From NCBI GenBank assembly GCA_963822485.1, contig CAWGHW010000009.1, forward strand, positions 310,001 through 374,000: DNA of 64,000 nucleotides, given 5' to 3'. The notes under the pieces are model-generated. The model searched no databases and was not told the DNA's origin. It was given only the letters and a program-made list of their open reading frames with translations. This document shows, piece after piece, positions 32,659 through 46,301 of the stretch; the first letter of the stretch is position 1; every line of letters begins with the position of its first letter. The DNA comes from DASUBV01 sp963822485 (lineage in GTDB: Bacteria > Actinomycetota > Actinomycetes > Streptosporangiales > Streptosporangiaceae). The position numbers and the translations under genes are program-made.

Positions 32659-33354
32659 ATGCTCAGCATGGACCTCGCCGCCCAGACCGCCGACCTGCTG
32701 ACCATCGCCGGCGCGTCCGAGCCGCGCGCGCTCGACCGGCTGGTCACCCTGGCCGTCCTGCAGGTGCCCGCCTGCTCCGGTGCCGAGGCTGCGCTGTGGC
32801 GTGACGGCGAGCTCGCCGTCACCGCGGCCAGCCATCCCGACCTGGCCTGGGTCACCGAGGCCCAGCGGGCGGCCGGCCGCGGGCCCGTGCTGGCCGCCAT
32901 GACCGGGGACGGCCCCGTGCACTGCCCCGACACCCTGACCGAGGAGCGCTGGCCCGAGTACGCCGCCGCCGCGCTGCGGCTCGGCGTGCGCTGCTCGGTG
33001 ACCCTGGCTTACGGCGACGCCGACCTGGCCGTGACGCTCGCCCTGTCCGGCGCCCGGCCCCGCGCCATCGACCCCGATCAGATGCCCCTGGCCGAACTGC
33101 TCATCGCGCTCGGCGGCGCCATGCTCGGCAACGCCTCCGAGTACGACGACTCCCGGCGGACCGCGCTCCAGCTGCTCGACGCGGCCCAGTCCCGTGAGCT
33201 GGTCGACCAGGCCAAGGGGATGCTCATGCACGCCCTCGGGTGCAGCGCCACCGAGGCGCTGCAGCGCATGCGCCAGGTCTCCCAGCAGCAGAACCTCAAG
33301 GTCACCGACGTCGCGGCCCGGATCATCGCATCCAACGGCCGCGACGTCCTGTGA
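32659..33354 (+). CDS. GAF-ANTAR protein 2 (putative RNA-binding antiterminator)
   Basis: Protein of 231 aa. A GAF-like domain (about 10-160) contains VPACSGAEAALWRDGE and DTLTEERWPEYAAAAL. The ANTAR domain (about 170-228) contains SRELVDQAKGMLMHALG and MRQVSQQQNLKVTDVAARII. It shares domain order but little close sequence with the first GAF-ANTAR protein. The ATG at 32659 has GAGGGGAGG upstream. It lies between the MEDS-HATPase gene and a converging DUF6458-like gene. Targets unknown. Confidence 0.9.
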   Translation: MLSMDLAAQTADLLTIAGASEPRALDRLVTLAVLQVPACSGAEAALWRDGELAVTAASHPDLAWVTEAQRAAGRGPVLAAMTGDGPVHCPDTLTEERWPEYAAAALRLGVRCSVTLAYGDADLAVTLALSGARPRAIDPDQMPLAELLIALGGAMLGNASEYDDSRRTALQLLDAAQSRELVDQAKGMLMHALGCSATEALQRMRQVSQQQNLKVTDVAARIIASNGRDVL

Positions 33355-33360
33355 CCTGGC

Positions 33361-33800
33361 CTACTCCTCGAAGAACTCCTCCACGGTCTCCTTGTCCGGG
33401 ACCACCGTCTTGTCCGGGAGCACGTCTGGTCCGGGAGCACCGTCGCGTCAGCCTGGGACCAGCTCTCCGCGTCGCTGTCGGTCGGCATCTCCGGCATCTG
33501 CGCCGTCGCCGCCTCGGCGGTGCTGCCCGCCACGCCCGCCGCGGCCGGGTTGATCATGATGTAGGGCGGATAGCGCTTCTCCCGTACGCCCACCACCCGC
33601 TGGCCCTCCGGAGTGCGGCGGACCACCATCTGCCGGCGCAGCCAGCCGTAGCCGCGGCGGGGGATGACCAGCCCGATCACGCCGATGATCATCAGGATCC
33701 AGCCGACGATCTGGAGGTTAAGGAACCAGGGGTGGCCGTTGACGGCGAACGCGAGCACGGCGCCCAGCGCTATCAGCGTCAGTCCGGTTGCGGTCTTCAT
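33361..33800 (-). CDS. DUF6458-like membrane protein with a C-terminal frameshift
   Basis: Two hydrophobic helices (TGLTLIALGAVLAFAVNGH and IVGWILMIIGVIGLVIP) are followed by a basic RRGYGWLRRQMVVRR segment, the DUF6458 arrangement. The polar C-terminus should be a short repeat (VLPD-T, VVPDKETVEEFFEE, stop at 33361-33363). One C is missing near 33423 compared with the neighbouring repeat at 33438, so the reading frame slips and would otherwise run on antisense through the GAF-ANTAR gene. Function unknown. The gene precedes or follows stress genes on both sides and may be in the SigB regulon. Confidence 0.65.
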
Positions 33801-33839
33801 GTGGGGGCTCTCCTCAATGGGGGCGGTGGGGTGCGCCGG

Positions 33840-34658
33840 TCAGGCTGCGGCGGTGGCGCGCGGCGGCTCGGCGATGCGCTCCCGCAGGTAGGCGAGCGCG
33901 CGGCTGAGCAGCCGGGATACGTGCATCTGGGAGATGCCCAGCTGGGCGCCGATCTGGGCCTGGGTCATGTTGCCGTAGAACCGCATCATCAGCAGTTCCT
34001 GCTCGCGGTCCGGCAGCTCCTCCCAGTGCGTCCAGACCGCCTGCATGTCGAGCGTGCGCTCCAGGCCCGGGTCCTCGGCGCCGAGCAGGTCGGCCAGGCT
34101 GCTGCCCTCGTCGTGACCGTCCGGCAGCGGCGCGTCCAGTGAGGCGGCCTGGAATGCCGCCGAGGCGACCTGGGCCTCGCGGACCTGCTCCTCGCTCACG
34201 TGCAGGTAGCCGGCCAGCTCCGCGTCACGCGGCGTGCGGGCCAGCCGCTGGGTCAGGTCGGCCGTGGCCTTGCGGATTTCCAGGCGCAGTTCCTGGACCG
34301 GCCGCCGGACCCGGACCTGCCAGCGCTTGTCGCGGAAGTAGCGCTTGATCTCGCCGCCCACGCAGGGCTGGGCGTAGGCGGCCAGGCTCGGCCCGACCGC
34401 CAGGTCAAAGTTGTTGATGGCTTTCAGCAGGCCCAGGTAGCCGACCTGCATGAGCTCCTCAGGCGACTCGGGGGTGTCGCGGTAGCGCTGCACGCAGGAG
34501 CGGACCAGGCCCTGGTAGCGCGCGACCAGCGTCTCGCAGGCCGCCTCCCGCTCCGGGTCGCCCTTCGGCCGCGACTGCACGGTCCAGACGAGGTCACTGT
34601 CGCTGGGCCCCGCCTCGGTGGCCGAGTCAAGCTGCTCGGTGCGGGTGCTGGTGCGCAT
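33840..34658 (-). CDS. SigB/SigF-type RNA polymerase sigma factor
   Basis: Sigma-70 family factor of 272 aa without region 1. Region 2 contains CVQRYRDTPESPEELMQVGY and LLKAINNFDLAVG. Region 3 is at about residues 120-175. Region 4 ends with MTQAQIGAQLGISQMHVSRL, the -35-binding helix-turn-helix. Length and sequence fit the general stress group (SigB/SigF). The STAS, HATPase and RsbU-like genes close by are the usual controllers. A GTTT-N14-GGGCAT element lies 47 bp upstream, so it may activate its own gene. Confidence 0.92.
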   Translation of the reverse strand: MRTSTRTEQLDSATEAGPSDSDLVWTVQSRPKGDPEREAACETLVARYQGLVRSCVQRYRDTPESPEELMQVGYLGLLKAINNFDLAVGPSLAAYAQPCVGGEIKRYFRDKRWQVRVRRPVQELRLEIRKATADLTQRLARTPRDAELAGYLHVSEEQVREAQVASAAFQAASLDAPLPDGHDEGSSLADLLGAEDPGLERTLDMQAVWTHWEELPDREQELLMMRFYGNMTQAQIGAQLGISQMHVSRLLSRALAYLRERIAEPPRATAAA

Positions 34659-34704
34659 GTCCTACCTCCCTGCCAGGCTGTCGGTGCGCCTGCCGGGTCG
34701 GGTC

Positions 34705-34728
34705 ATGCCCCTCAGTCAGAGTTCAAAC
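34705..34728 (-). promoter_or_regulatory. SigB/SigF-type promoter upstream of the sigma gene
   Basis: Minus strand GTTT (34728-34725), 14-bp spacer, GGGCAT (34710-34705). This fits the known stress-sigma pattern GTTT-N13-16-GGGTAT with one -10 mismatch. Confidence 0.5.
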
Positions 34729-34880
34729 ATCGGTCTTTTGCGCCTGGCGGGCTGGATTGGCTATCGGCGGCCTGTCGGTGGCCATTCGGCGGGGCCGTTC
34801 ACCCGGCTGGGATCAGCCGGCCGTGGCGGGCGGGCCGCCCTCCGGCAGTTCCGCGAGAGTACCGGGGGCTGTTAGTGATC

Positions 34881-39980
<5,100 letters not shown>

Positions 39981-40128
39981 GCCTCCATACTGCCTGGTCC
40001 TGCCGACAGTCTGGTCCGCTCGGCCCCACCCAGCCTGACCTGGGAACCTATTAACGTCAGGTGCGCCGCTGGCGGGCCTGCCCGTGATCTAGATGTTTGT
40101 CCGGGCCGCCCCACGGTACTAGCGGCCC

Positions 40129-40950
40129 ATGCGATCCACATCCGCCATGCAGGTCAAGGCCCGCGCCCGGCGTGCGTCTAACTCCCGGGCCGCCCAGTGG
40201 CTGGCCAGGGCCGGCCTCACCGCACGTGGGGTGATCTACGTGCTCATCGGCTGGGTCGCGATCCTGATCGCGATCGGCCACACCTCCCACCCCGCCGACC
40301 AGCAGGGTGCGCTGCAGCTGCTCGCGGGCAAGCCCTACGGCCTGGTCTCGCTGTGGCTGCTGGCGATCGGCTTCGCCGCCTACGCGCTCTGGCGGCTCAG
40401 CGAAGCGGCGTTCGGGGTAGTCGGCGAGGGAAACGGGGCCGGACCGCGGCTTAAGTCGCTCGCCCGGGCCGTGGTTTACGCGTTCTTCTCGTTCCTCACG
40501 TTCAAGGTGATTGCCGGCACGGCGCACAGCCAGGTCCGGCAGCAGCAGGACCTGACCGCCAAGGTCATGCAGCACACCGGCGGCCAGTGGCTGGTGGGTA
40601 TCGCCGGCCTCGTCGTGGTGATCGTCGGCCTGGTGCTGGTCGCCCAGGGCATCCGGCGCACGTTCATGAAGTACCTCCAGACCTCCCGGATGAGCCCGCG
40701 CACGCGCAAGGTCGTGGAGTGGCTCGGCGTGATCGGGACCGTGGCCCGCGGCGCGGTGTTCGCGCTGGCCGGCGTGCTGGTCATCGAGGCCGCCGTCACC
40801 CACAAGGCAGCCAAGTCCGGCGGCATCGACAAGGCGCTGCTGACGCTCCGGGACCAGCCGTTCGGCGAGGCCCTGCTGTTCCTCGTCGCCCTGGGCCTGG
40901 TCATCTTCGGGATCTACGGGCTGTGCGAGGCGCGCTGGCGCCGGGTGTGA
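40129..40950 (+). CDS. DUF1206 membrane protein
   Basis: Protein of 273 aa with six predicted helices in three repeated pairs. Each pair carries the family pattern ARAGLTARGVIYVLIGW, LARAVVYAFFSFLTFK or GTVARGAVFALAGVLVIEA. Function unknown. The start at 40129 gives a basic N-terminus; an internal ATG at 40147 is also possible. The stop overlaps the GTG of the lipid-kinase-like gene (GTGA), so the two are translationally coupled. Confidence 0.87.
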   Translation: MRSTSAMQVKARARRASNSRAAQWLARAGLTARGVIYVLIGWVAILIAIGHTSHPADQQGALQLLAGKPYGLVSLWLLAIGFAAYALWRLSEAAFGVVGEGNGAGPRLKSLARAVVYAFFSFLTFKVIAGTAHSQVRQQQDLTAKVMQHTGGQWLVGIAGLVVVIVGLVLVAQGIRRTFMKYLQTSRMSPRTRKVVEWLGVIGTVARGAVFALAGVLVIEAAVTHKAAKSGGIDKALLTLRDQPFGEALLFLVALGLVIFGIYGLCEARWRRV

Positions 40951-41861
40951 GCCCAGCCCCCGATGCCGCCCGCGGCTCGAAGGTCGCCGTGGTGGCCCAC
41001 GCCCGCAAGAGCCTCGGCGGCGGCCTGGGCGAGCTCCGCGAGGTGCTCGCGCAGGAAGGCGTAACCGACCCGATCTGGTATGAGGTCAGCAAGAGCCGCA
41101 AGGCCCCGAAACGGGCCCGCCGCGCGCTCAGCGAAGGCGCCGGGCTGATCTTCGTCTGGGGTGGCGACGGCATGGTCCAGCACTGCGTCGACGCGCTGGC
41201 GGGCACCGACGCCGTGCTGGCCGTGCTGCCCGCCGGCACCGCCAACCTGCTGGCCACCAACCTGGAGATTCCTGAGCGCCTGACCGAGGCGGTGCGGATC
41301 GGGCTGCACGGCGGGCGCCGCCGGCTCGACACCGGGATGGTCAACGGCGAGCACTTCGCCGTGATGGCCGGGGCGGGGCTCGACGCCCGCATGATCTCCG
41401 GCGCGAAGCGGAAGCTGAAGAACCGCCTGGGCCGCGCGGCGTACCTCTACACGGGGGCCAGGAGCCTGCGAGCGCGTCCGGCGATGGCGGAGGTCGAGGT
41501 GGACGGCAGGCCCTTCTTCACCGGCCCGGCCTCCCTCGTGCTGGCGGGCAACGTCGGCCGGGTCCTCGGCGGAATCCGGGCCTTCAGCGCCGCGGAGCCC
41601 GACGACGGCCTGCTGGACCTGGGCGTGGTCACGGCGGCCAACCCTGTCGAGTGGGTCAGGGCGCTGGGCCAGGTCGCGCTGGGCGAGGCCGGGGAGTCCC
41701 CGTTCGTGCAGCTGACGCGAGGCAAGCAGTTCGAGATCAGGTTCGACCGCGAGCAGCCCTACGAGCTGGACGGCGGCGCGCGGCGCGCGGTCAGGGACCT
41801 GTCGATCGAGGTGTGCCCGGCCTCTATCAGCGTCTGCGTCCCGGAGCGCGGCGCAGGATGA
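40947..41861 (+). CDS. Diacylglycerol-kinase-like (YegS/DagK catalytic domain) protein
   Basis: Lipid kinase of 304 aa. The nucleotide-binding region has WGGDGMVQHCVDAL and LPAGTANLLATNL, the conserved GGDG and GT-N motifs. The C-terminal domain has the GAGLDARMI segment and DDGLLDLGVV, seen in YegS-type kinases. It likely phosphorylates a membrane diacylglycerol, sphingoid or related lipid; the substrate is unknown. It is coupled to the DUF1206 gene by GTGA. Its last 103 bp overlap, on the opposite strand, the 3' end of a PAP2 phosphatase gene. Confidence 0.87.
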   Translation: MSPAPDAARGSKVAVVAHARKSLGGGLGELREVLAQEGVTDPIWYEVSKSRKAPKRARRALSEGAGLIFVWGGDGMVQHCVDALAGTDAVLAVLPAGTANLLATNLEIPERLTEAVRIGLHGGRRRLDTGMVNGEHFAVMAGAGLDARMISGAKRKLKNRLGRAAYLYTGARSLRARPAMAEVEVDGRPFFTGPASLVLAGNVGRVLGGIRAFSAAEPDDGLLDLGVVTAANPVEWVRALGQVALGEAGESPFVQLTRGKQFEIRFDREQPYELDGGARRAVRDLSIEVCPASISVCVPERGAG

Positions 41862-42706
41862 CGCGGGGCACGGTAACCGCGGCGCAGGGTGAGGATCAGC
41901 GCCGTGCTGGCGGCCAGCCAGGCCAGTCCGAACAGCCAGCCGGCGACGACGTCCGTTGGCCAGTGCACGCCGAGCCACACCCGCGACCAGCCCACCGCGC
42001 CGGCGTAGACCGCCGCGCCCGCCCAGATGGCGCGGCGCGGCCAGCCCGCGCGGACCCGGCCCGCGCAGGCCCAGGCGCAGGACAGGGCGAAGAGCGTGGC
42101 GACGGTGGTGTGGCCGGACGGGAACGACGGTCCCGAGGCCGCGCCGGCCCAGTCGGAGATGGGCGGCCTGGCTCGCCCGATGAGGTGGTTGACCTGGGTC
42201 TCGACCCCGATTCCGGCGCCGGCGATGGCGCACAGTATCAGCCCGGAACGCACGCGCCGGCTCCAGCCGGAGCCGGGCGCGGCCGCCAGCACGCCCACCG
42301 GGACCAGGACCGGCAGGACGACTCGGGTGATCCCGCCCCACCGCAGATCGTTGGCGATGGTGACGCTGACGGGATCGCGGTGCGCGACGACCCACCGGTG
42401 GATGCTCTCGTCGATCACGGGCACGGCCGCGCCGCGCTCCGCGACCCAGACGGCGAGCAGCGCGAAAGCCAGGCCGGCTGCTCCGGCGACCAGCACGGCC
42501 GGGCCACGCGATATGGCCGGCGGCGGCGCCAGCGGCAGTACGTCGGCGGCCTCCGCGGCCTCCACCGCCTCGGCAGCCTCCGCGGCCTCGGTGGCCTCAG
42601 CGACCTCCACAGCCTCGGTGGCCTCAGCGGCCTCCACAGCCTCGGCGGCCTCGGCCTCGGCGGCCTCGGCGCGCTGGCGGGCATCGCCCTCCGGCGGCCG
42701 CGTCAT
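41759..42706 (-). CDS. PAP2-superfamily membrane phosphatase with Glu/Ala repeat N-terminus
   Basis: Membrane phosphatase of 315 aa with the three acid-phosphatase motifs: GRARPPI, PSFPSGHTT and SRVWLGVHWPTDV. Six helices begin at about residue 65. Residues 10-55 are almost only Glu, Ala, Val and Thr (AEAAEAVEAAEAT pattern), coded by an imperfect 9-18-bp tandem repeat at about 42540-42680. Its likely substrates are lipid phosphates or polyprenyl pyrophosphates. The start overlaps the stop of the preceding PAP2 gene (ATGA). The 3' end overlaps the lipid-kinase gene antisense. Confidence 0.88.
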   Translation of the reverse strand: MTRPPEGDARQRAEAAEAEAAEAVEAAEATEAVEVAEATEAAEAAEAVEAAEAADVLPLAPPPAISRGPAVLVAGAAGLAFALLAVWVAERGAAVPVIDESIHRWVVAHRDPVSVTIANDLRWGGITRVVLPVLVPVGVLAAAPGSGWSRRVRSGLILCAIAGAGIGVETQVNHLIGRARPPISDWAGAASGPSFPSGHTTVATLFALSCAWACAGRVRAGWPRRAIWAGAAVYAGAVGWSRVWLGVHWPTDVVAGWLFGLAWLAASTALILTLRRGYRAPRHPAPRSGTQTLIEAGHTSIDRSLTARRAPPSSS

Positions 42707-43554
42707 CGCCGCGCCGCGGCCCGGTTCCGGATTCCGCGGCCGGGCCGGGATACGCGGCCGGGCCGCGATCCGACCGCAGGCCGCGATCCGACGGCGGGCC
42801 GGGGCTGCCGCCGAAGCAGCGTCGTGACCACCAGCAGCAGCCACAGGCCGCCCAGCAGCGCTCCGGCGATCACGTCACTGGGATAGTGCATGCCCCGGTA
42901 AAGCCGGGAGAACGCGACGAAGAACGGGATGAGCGCCAGCACCGCCGCCGCGACACGGGCCGCCGGGCGCCTGCCGTAGATCCAGATGACCAGCACGGCC
43001 AGGGAGCCATAGAGCGCGACGGCCGCGGCGGTGTGGCCGGACGGGTAGCTCGACGTCGGCGGGGCCTTGTCCAGGTGCTGTACCGGCGGCCGGTTCTGGT
43101 GGATGGTCTCCGCCGCGGCCAGGAACAGCACGATCTCGCCCACCATCACCGTGACCAGGACCAGCGACTCGTGCCACCGGCCCACCAGCCAGCGCAGCAG
43201 CAGCGCCACCGCGGCGGTGACCGCGATCACGGTGACGGTTGTGGCCATGGTGGTGCCGACCATCGTGGCGGTGTTCCAGAACGCCGTCCGGTGCGCCGCC
43301 AGCCACACGTCGACCCCGAGGTCGGCCCGGTGCACGGGCCCGGAGTTCAGCACCTGCGTCTCCAGCAGGCCCAGCAGCGAGATCAGGGCCCAGACGGCGA
43401 CCAGGCCGCCGACCAGGCGGATCGCGATGATCTTCCAGTCACGCCGGTCACGGGCCGGCTGAGCCTGCCGGGTGGCAGTCCGCCGGGTGGCAGTCCGCCG
43501 GGTGGCGGCCCGCCTGCGGTCGCGTCTGGCCGGTGCTTGTAGCTGCATGCGCAT
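42703..43554 (-). CDS. PAP2-superfamily membrane phosphatase
   Basis: Membrane phosphatase of 283 aa. Motifs seen are NRPPVQHLD, SYPSGHTAAAVAL and SRLYRGMHYPSDV, with six helices. Both termini are Arg-rich: an N-terminal RTATRRTATR repeat and a C-terminal GSRPAVGSRPGR repeat. Together with the neighbouring PAP2 phosphatase and the YegS-like kinase it forms a lipid-phosphate module (kinase plus two phosphatases). Substrate unknown. Start ATG at 43554. Confidence 0.88.
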   Translation of the reverse strand: MRMQLQAPARRDRRRAATRRTATRRTATRQAQPARDRRDWKIIAIRLVGGLVAVWALISLLGLLETQVLNSGPVHRADLGVDVWLAAHRTAFWNTATMVGTTMATTVTVIAVTAAVALLLRWLVGRWHESLVLVTVMVGEIVLFLAAAETIHQNRPPVQHLDKAPPTSSYPSGHTAAAVALYGSLAVLVIWIYGRRPAARVAAAVLALIPFFVAFSRLYRGMHYPSDVIAGALLGGLWLLLVVTTLLRRQPRPAVGSRPAVGSRPGRVSRPGRGIRNRAAARR

Positions 43555-43644
43555 CGGACGTCCCTTCGGGGGTTCGCCACCGAGTGCCCGGCTCCGGCCG
43601 GGCCAAACACGGCCGCCGGGCCAGGCGCCGGCCCCGGGACGGAC

Positions 43645-44181
43645 TCAGTCGCCGGCGTGGCTGGTCAGCCGCAGGAACGCCGTGAGCGCGGCGATGACCA
43701 CGGCGATCCCGCCGCCGATCTCCAGGACGAACAGGCCCTCGGTGGGGTCCAGGGCTTCCTCCGCGAAGCCCACGGCCAGGACCATGACGATCATGGCGAT
43801 GACCCGGGCCTTGAGGTCGTTGAGGTCGTGCATCTCCAGCCAGTGCGGCATCTGGGCCGCCTCGCCCAGGCGGATCTCCCGGACGAACAGCTCATACAGC
43901 CCGATGGCGGCCAGCAGCAGCGTGGCCCCGATCAGGAACAGGTCGATGTCCAGCAGGAACAGGCCCACCTTGTGACCCACGGGAAAGGGGTGCCTGCCGA
44001 TCTCGATGATCGCGTCGATGAACACGGCGGCGCCGTAGACGAACGCCCCGAGCGCGGCCAGGACCAGGAACACGACCGGGATCACCACCAGCCGGACCGA
44101 GCTGGCCAGGGCGCGCTCGACCACGGCCTCCAGCGGGGTCACGGCGCGTTCCGGCGCAGGGCCCTCCCTAGGCTCGCGCAT
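43645..44181 (-). CDS. YqhA-family (UPF0114) membrane protein
   Basis: Protein of 178 aa with four helices. The family segments are LASSVRLVVIPVVFLVLAAL, GLFLLDIDLFLIGATLLLAA and GLYELFVREI followed by HWLEMHDLNDLKARVI. It is widespread in bacteria without a known function. The charged N-terminus is Pro/Glu/Arg-rich. It precedes the siroheme genes' 3' end by 96 bp but is unlikely to share their transcript, because the order on this strand puts it last. Confidence 0.85.
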   Translation of the reverse strand: MREPREGPAPERAVTPLEAVVERALASSVRLVVIPVVFLVLAALGAFVYGAAVFIDAIIEIGRHPFPVGHKVGLFLLDIDLFLIGATLLLAAIGLYELFVREIRLGEAAQMPHWLEMHDLNDLKARVIAMIVMVLAVGFAEEALDPTEGLFVLEIGGGIAVVIAALTAFLRLTSHAGD

Positions 44182-44277
44182 CTCACCCCTCTGCCCGGTC
44201 GGCTGCCAGGTCGGCTACCCGGTCGGCGGCCCGATGTGGAGATGCCCCCGGCGGCGGCCGGGGACACCCCCGCCAGA

Positions 44278-44967
44278 CTAGGCGGCCAGCGCGGGGCGGC
44301 GGGAGGCGGTGCGGTAGCGGTCGATGACCACGCCGGCCAGTGCCGGGTGGCCGCCCAGCGGCGCGGTCACCCAGTCGGCGCCCGCGTGCCGGAGCTGGTC
44401 GTGGAAGTGGCCGGGGGCCAGCAGGTACGTCGCCACCGCGACCGGCTGGCCGGTCCTGGCCCGCAGCTCGCCCACCGCCTCGGGCACCGAAGGCCGGGCC
44501 GCCGACGCGAACGCCGCCGTCACCGGGACGCCGAGCCGCTCGGCCAGCAGCCTGGCCTGCTCGGCCGCGTCGGCCTCGGCGGCCGGGTCGGAGGAGCCCG
44601 CCGCGGCCAGCACCACCGGCGTGCCGTCGGGCACGCCCGCCTCGGCCAGCCGCCCGGCCAGCGCCGTGACCAGCAGCGAGTCCGGCCCCAGCGGGTCGGC
44701 CAGCCGGGCCCCGGTCGCCCGGGCCGCGCCGGCCAGGTCGGTGGTCAGGTGATAGCCGGTGGACAGCAGCAGGGGGACGATCACGGTGTTCGGGCCCGCG
44801 GCGGCGAGCGCGGCCGGCAGCGACGGCTCGGCGTGCTGCACGAACGCCACCCGCACTCGCAGCACCGGCGCCAGCCGGCTGATCTGCCCGGCCAGCGTGC
44901 CGATCGTCACCTGCGCGGCGGCATGCCTGCTGCCGTGCGCCACGGCCAGCAATGTCGGATTGCTCAC
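44278..44967 (-). CDS. Sirohydrochlorin chelatase, CbiX type
   Basis: Inserts a divalent metal into sirohydrochlorin to make siroheme (Fe) or the cobalt precursor. The 229-aa protein has two CbiX/SirB repeats: LLAVAHGSRHAAAQ with the catalytic His, PLLLSTGYHLTTDL, and in the second half VVLAAAGSSDPAAE and YLLAPGHFHDQL. It overlaps the end of cysG by 4 bp (ATGA) and closes the sulfite-reduction operon. Ferrochelation is inferred from the operon. Confidence 0.92.
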   Translation of the reverse strand: MSNPTLLAVAHGSRHAAAQVTIGTLAGQISRLAPVLRVRVAFVQHAEPSLPAALAAAGPNTVIVPLLLSTGYHLTTDLAGAARATGARLADPLGPDSLLVTALAGRLAEAGVPDGTPVVLAAAGSSDPAAEADAAEQARLLAERLGVPVTAAFASAARPSVPEAVGELRARTGQPVAVATYLLAPGHFHDQLRHAGADWVTAPLGGHPALAGVVIDRYRTASRRPALAA

Positions 44968-46301
44968 GCTACGTTCTCCGCTCTGCCTGGCTCCAGCAGT
45001 TCACGCAGCCGCACTACCTCGCCGATGACCACCACGGCCGGCGGCCGGATGCCCGCCTGGTCGGCCTCGGCGGCGACCGCGCCCAGCGTCGAGGTCAGTA
45101 CCTGCTGGCCGGGCATCGTGCCATCGCGAATGACCGCCACCGGGGTGGCCGCGTCCCGGCCCCGCTTGATCAGCTCGGCCGAGATCTCCTCCAGGTGCGC
45201 CACGCCCATCAGCAGCACCAGCGTCCCCGGGCCCTGGGCCAGCGCCGCCCAGTCCACGGTCGCGCCGGGATGGGACGGGTCCAGGTGCGCGGACACCACC
45301 GCGAAGTCCTGGGTGACGCCCCGGTGGGTCACCGGGATGCCCGCGTAGGCGGGCACCGCCACGGCGCTGGTCACCCCCGGCACGACCGAGAACGGCACGC
45401 CCGCGCGGACGCAGGCCAGCGCTTCCTCGCCCCCACGGCCGAAGACGAACGGGTCCCCGCCCTTGAGCCGCACCACCCGCTGACCAGCCAGTGCCCGGCG
45501 CACGATGAGCTCATTGATCTGGTCCTGGGTCAGGTTGTGCGCATGCGGGGCCTTGCCCGCGTCGATGATCTCCACGCCGGGGTCCAGCTCGGCCAGCAGC
45601 GAGCGCGGCGCGAGCTTGTCGACCACCACCACGTCGGCCTCGGCCAGCAGCCGCCGGCCGCGCACCGTGATCAGCCCGGCGTCGCCAGGTCCGCCGCCGA
45701 CCAGCGCCACGCTCCCCGTCCCGGTCCCGCGGGCGGCCGGCTCGGAGCGGTGATGGCGCAGCGGCAGCCGGCCCTCAGCCAGCGCCGTGGCGATGGCCGC
45801 GCGCAGCGCCTGGGACCGGCGCGGGTCCCCGTCGGCCGTGACCGCGACCGTGACGTCGCCGTGCCGGGTGACGGCCGGCGTCCAGGCCGCCGAGGCGGCG
45901 GCGTCGTCGGCGCGCACGCACCAGATCCGGTCCCGGTCCGCCGCCGCCGCGACGGCCGCGTTGACGGCCGGGTCGTCGGTGGCCGCGTGGACCAGCCAGG
46001 CCCCGGCCAGGTCGCCGTCGGCGTAGCCGCGCCGCACCAGCGTGAGCCCGGATCCCGCGGCAGGCCGCGTCGCCAGGCTGGTCTCTTGTTCGAGAAAATC
46101 GGTCTTGAAACGTGGCGCGATGACGGTGACCAGCGCGCCCGCCTCGACCAGTGCCCTGGTCCGGCGCAGCGCCACCCGCCCGCCGCCGACCACCACCACC
46201 CGGCGGCCGGCCAGGTCCAGGCCGAGGGGGTAGACGGCCTTGCCGCCGTCCGGAGGCACGGGGGGGATGGGGGGGCCGTCCCCCCCGTGCAGCTCGGTCA
46301 C
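44964..46301 (-). CDS. cysG: Siroheme synthase: precorrin-2 dehydrogenase / uroporphyrinogen-III methyltransferase
   Basis: Bifunctional enzyme of 445 aa. The N-terminal NAD-binding domain (LAGRRVVVVGGGRVALRR, about 25-185) oxidises precorrin-2. The C-terminal SUMT domain has VALVGGGPGDAGLITVRG, VVRLKGGDPFVFGRGGEE and VPAYAGIPVTHRG. The middle dimerisation/chelatase helix typical of E. coli CysG is short, and a separate CbiX follows, which explains the division of labour. The GTG at 46301 overlaps the stop of a 58-aa zinc-ribbon gene (GTGA). The start region contains G-rich and C-rich runs that could fold. Confidence 0.93.
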   Translation of the reverse strand: MTELHGGDGPPIPPVPPDGGKAVYPLGLDLAGRRVVVVGGGRVALRRTRALVEAGALVTVIAPRFKTDFLEQETSLATRPAAGSGLTLVRRGYADGDLAGAWLVHAATDDPAVNAAVAAAADRDRIWCVRADDAAASAAWTPAVTRHGDVTVAVTADGDPRRSQALRAAIATALAEGRLPLRHHRSEPAARGTGTGSVALVGGGPGDAGLITVRGRRLLAEADVVVVDKLAPRSLLAELDPGVEIIDAGKAPHAHNLTQDQINELIVRRALAGQRVVRLKGGDPFVFGRGGEEALACVRAGVPFSVVPGVTSAVAVPAYAGIPVTHRGVTQDFAVVSAHLDPSHPGATVDWAALAQGPGTLVLLMGVAHLEEISAELIKRGRDAATPVAVIRDGTMPGQQVLTSTLGAVAAEADQAGIRPPAVVVIGEVVRLRELLEPGRAENVA

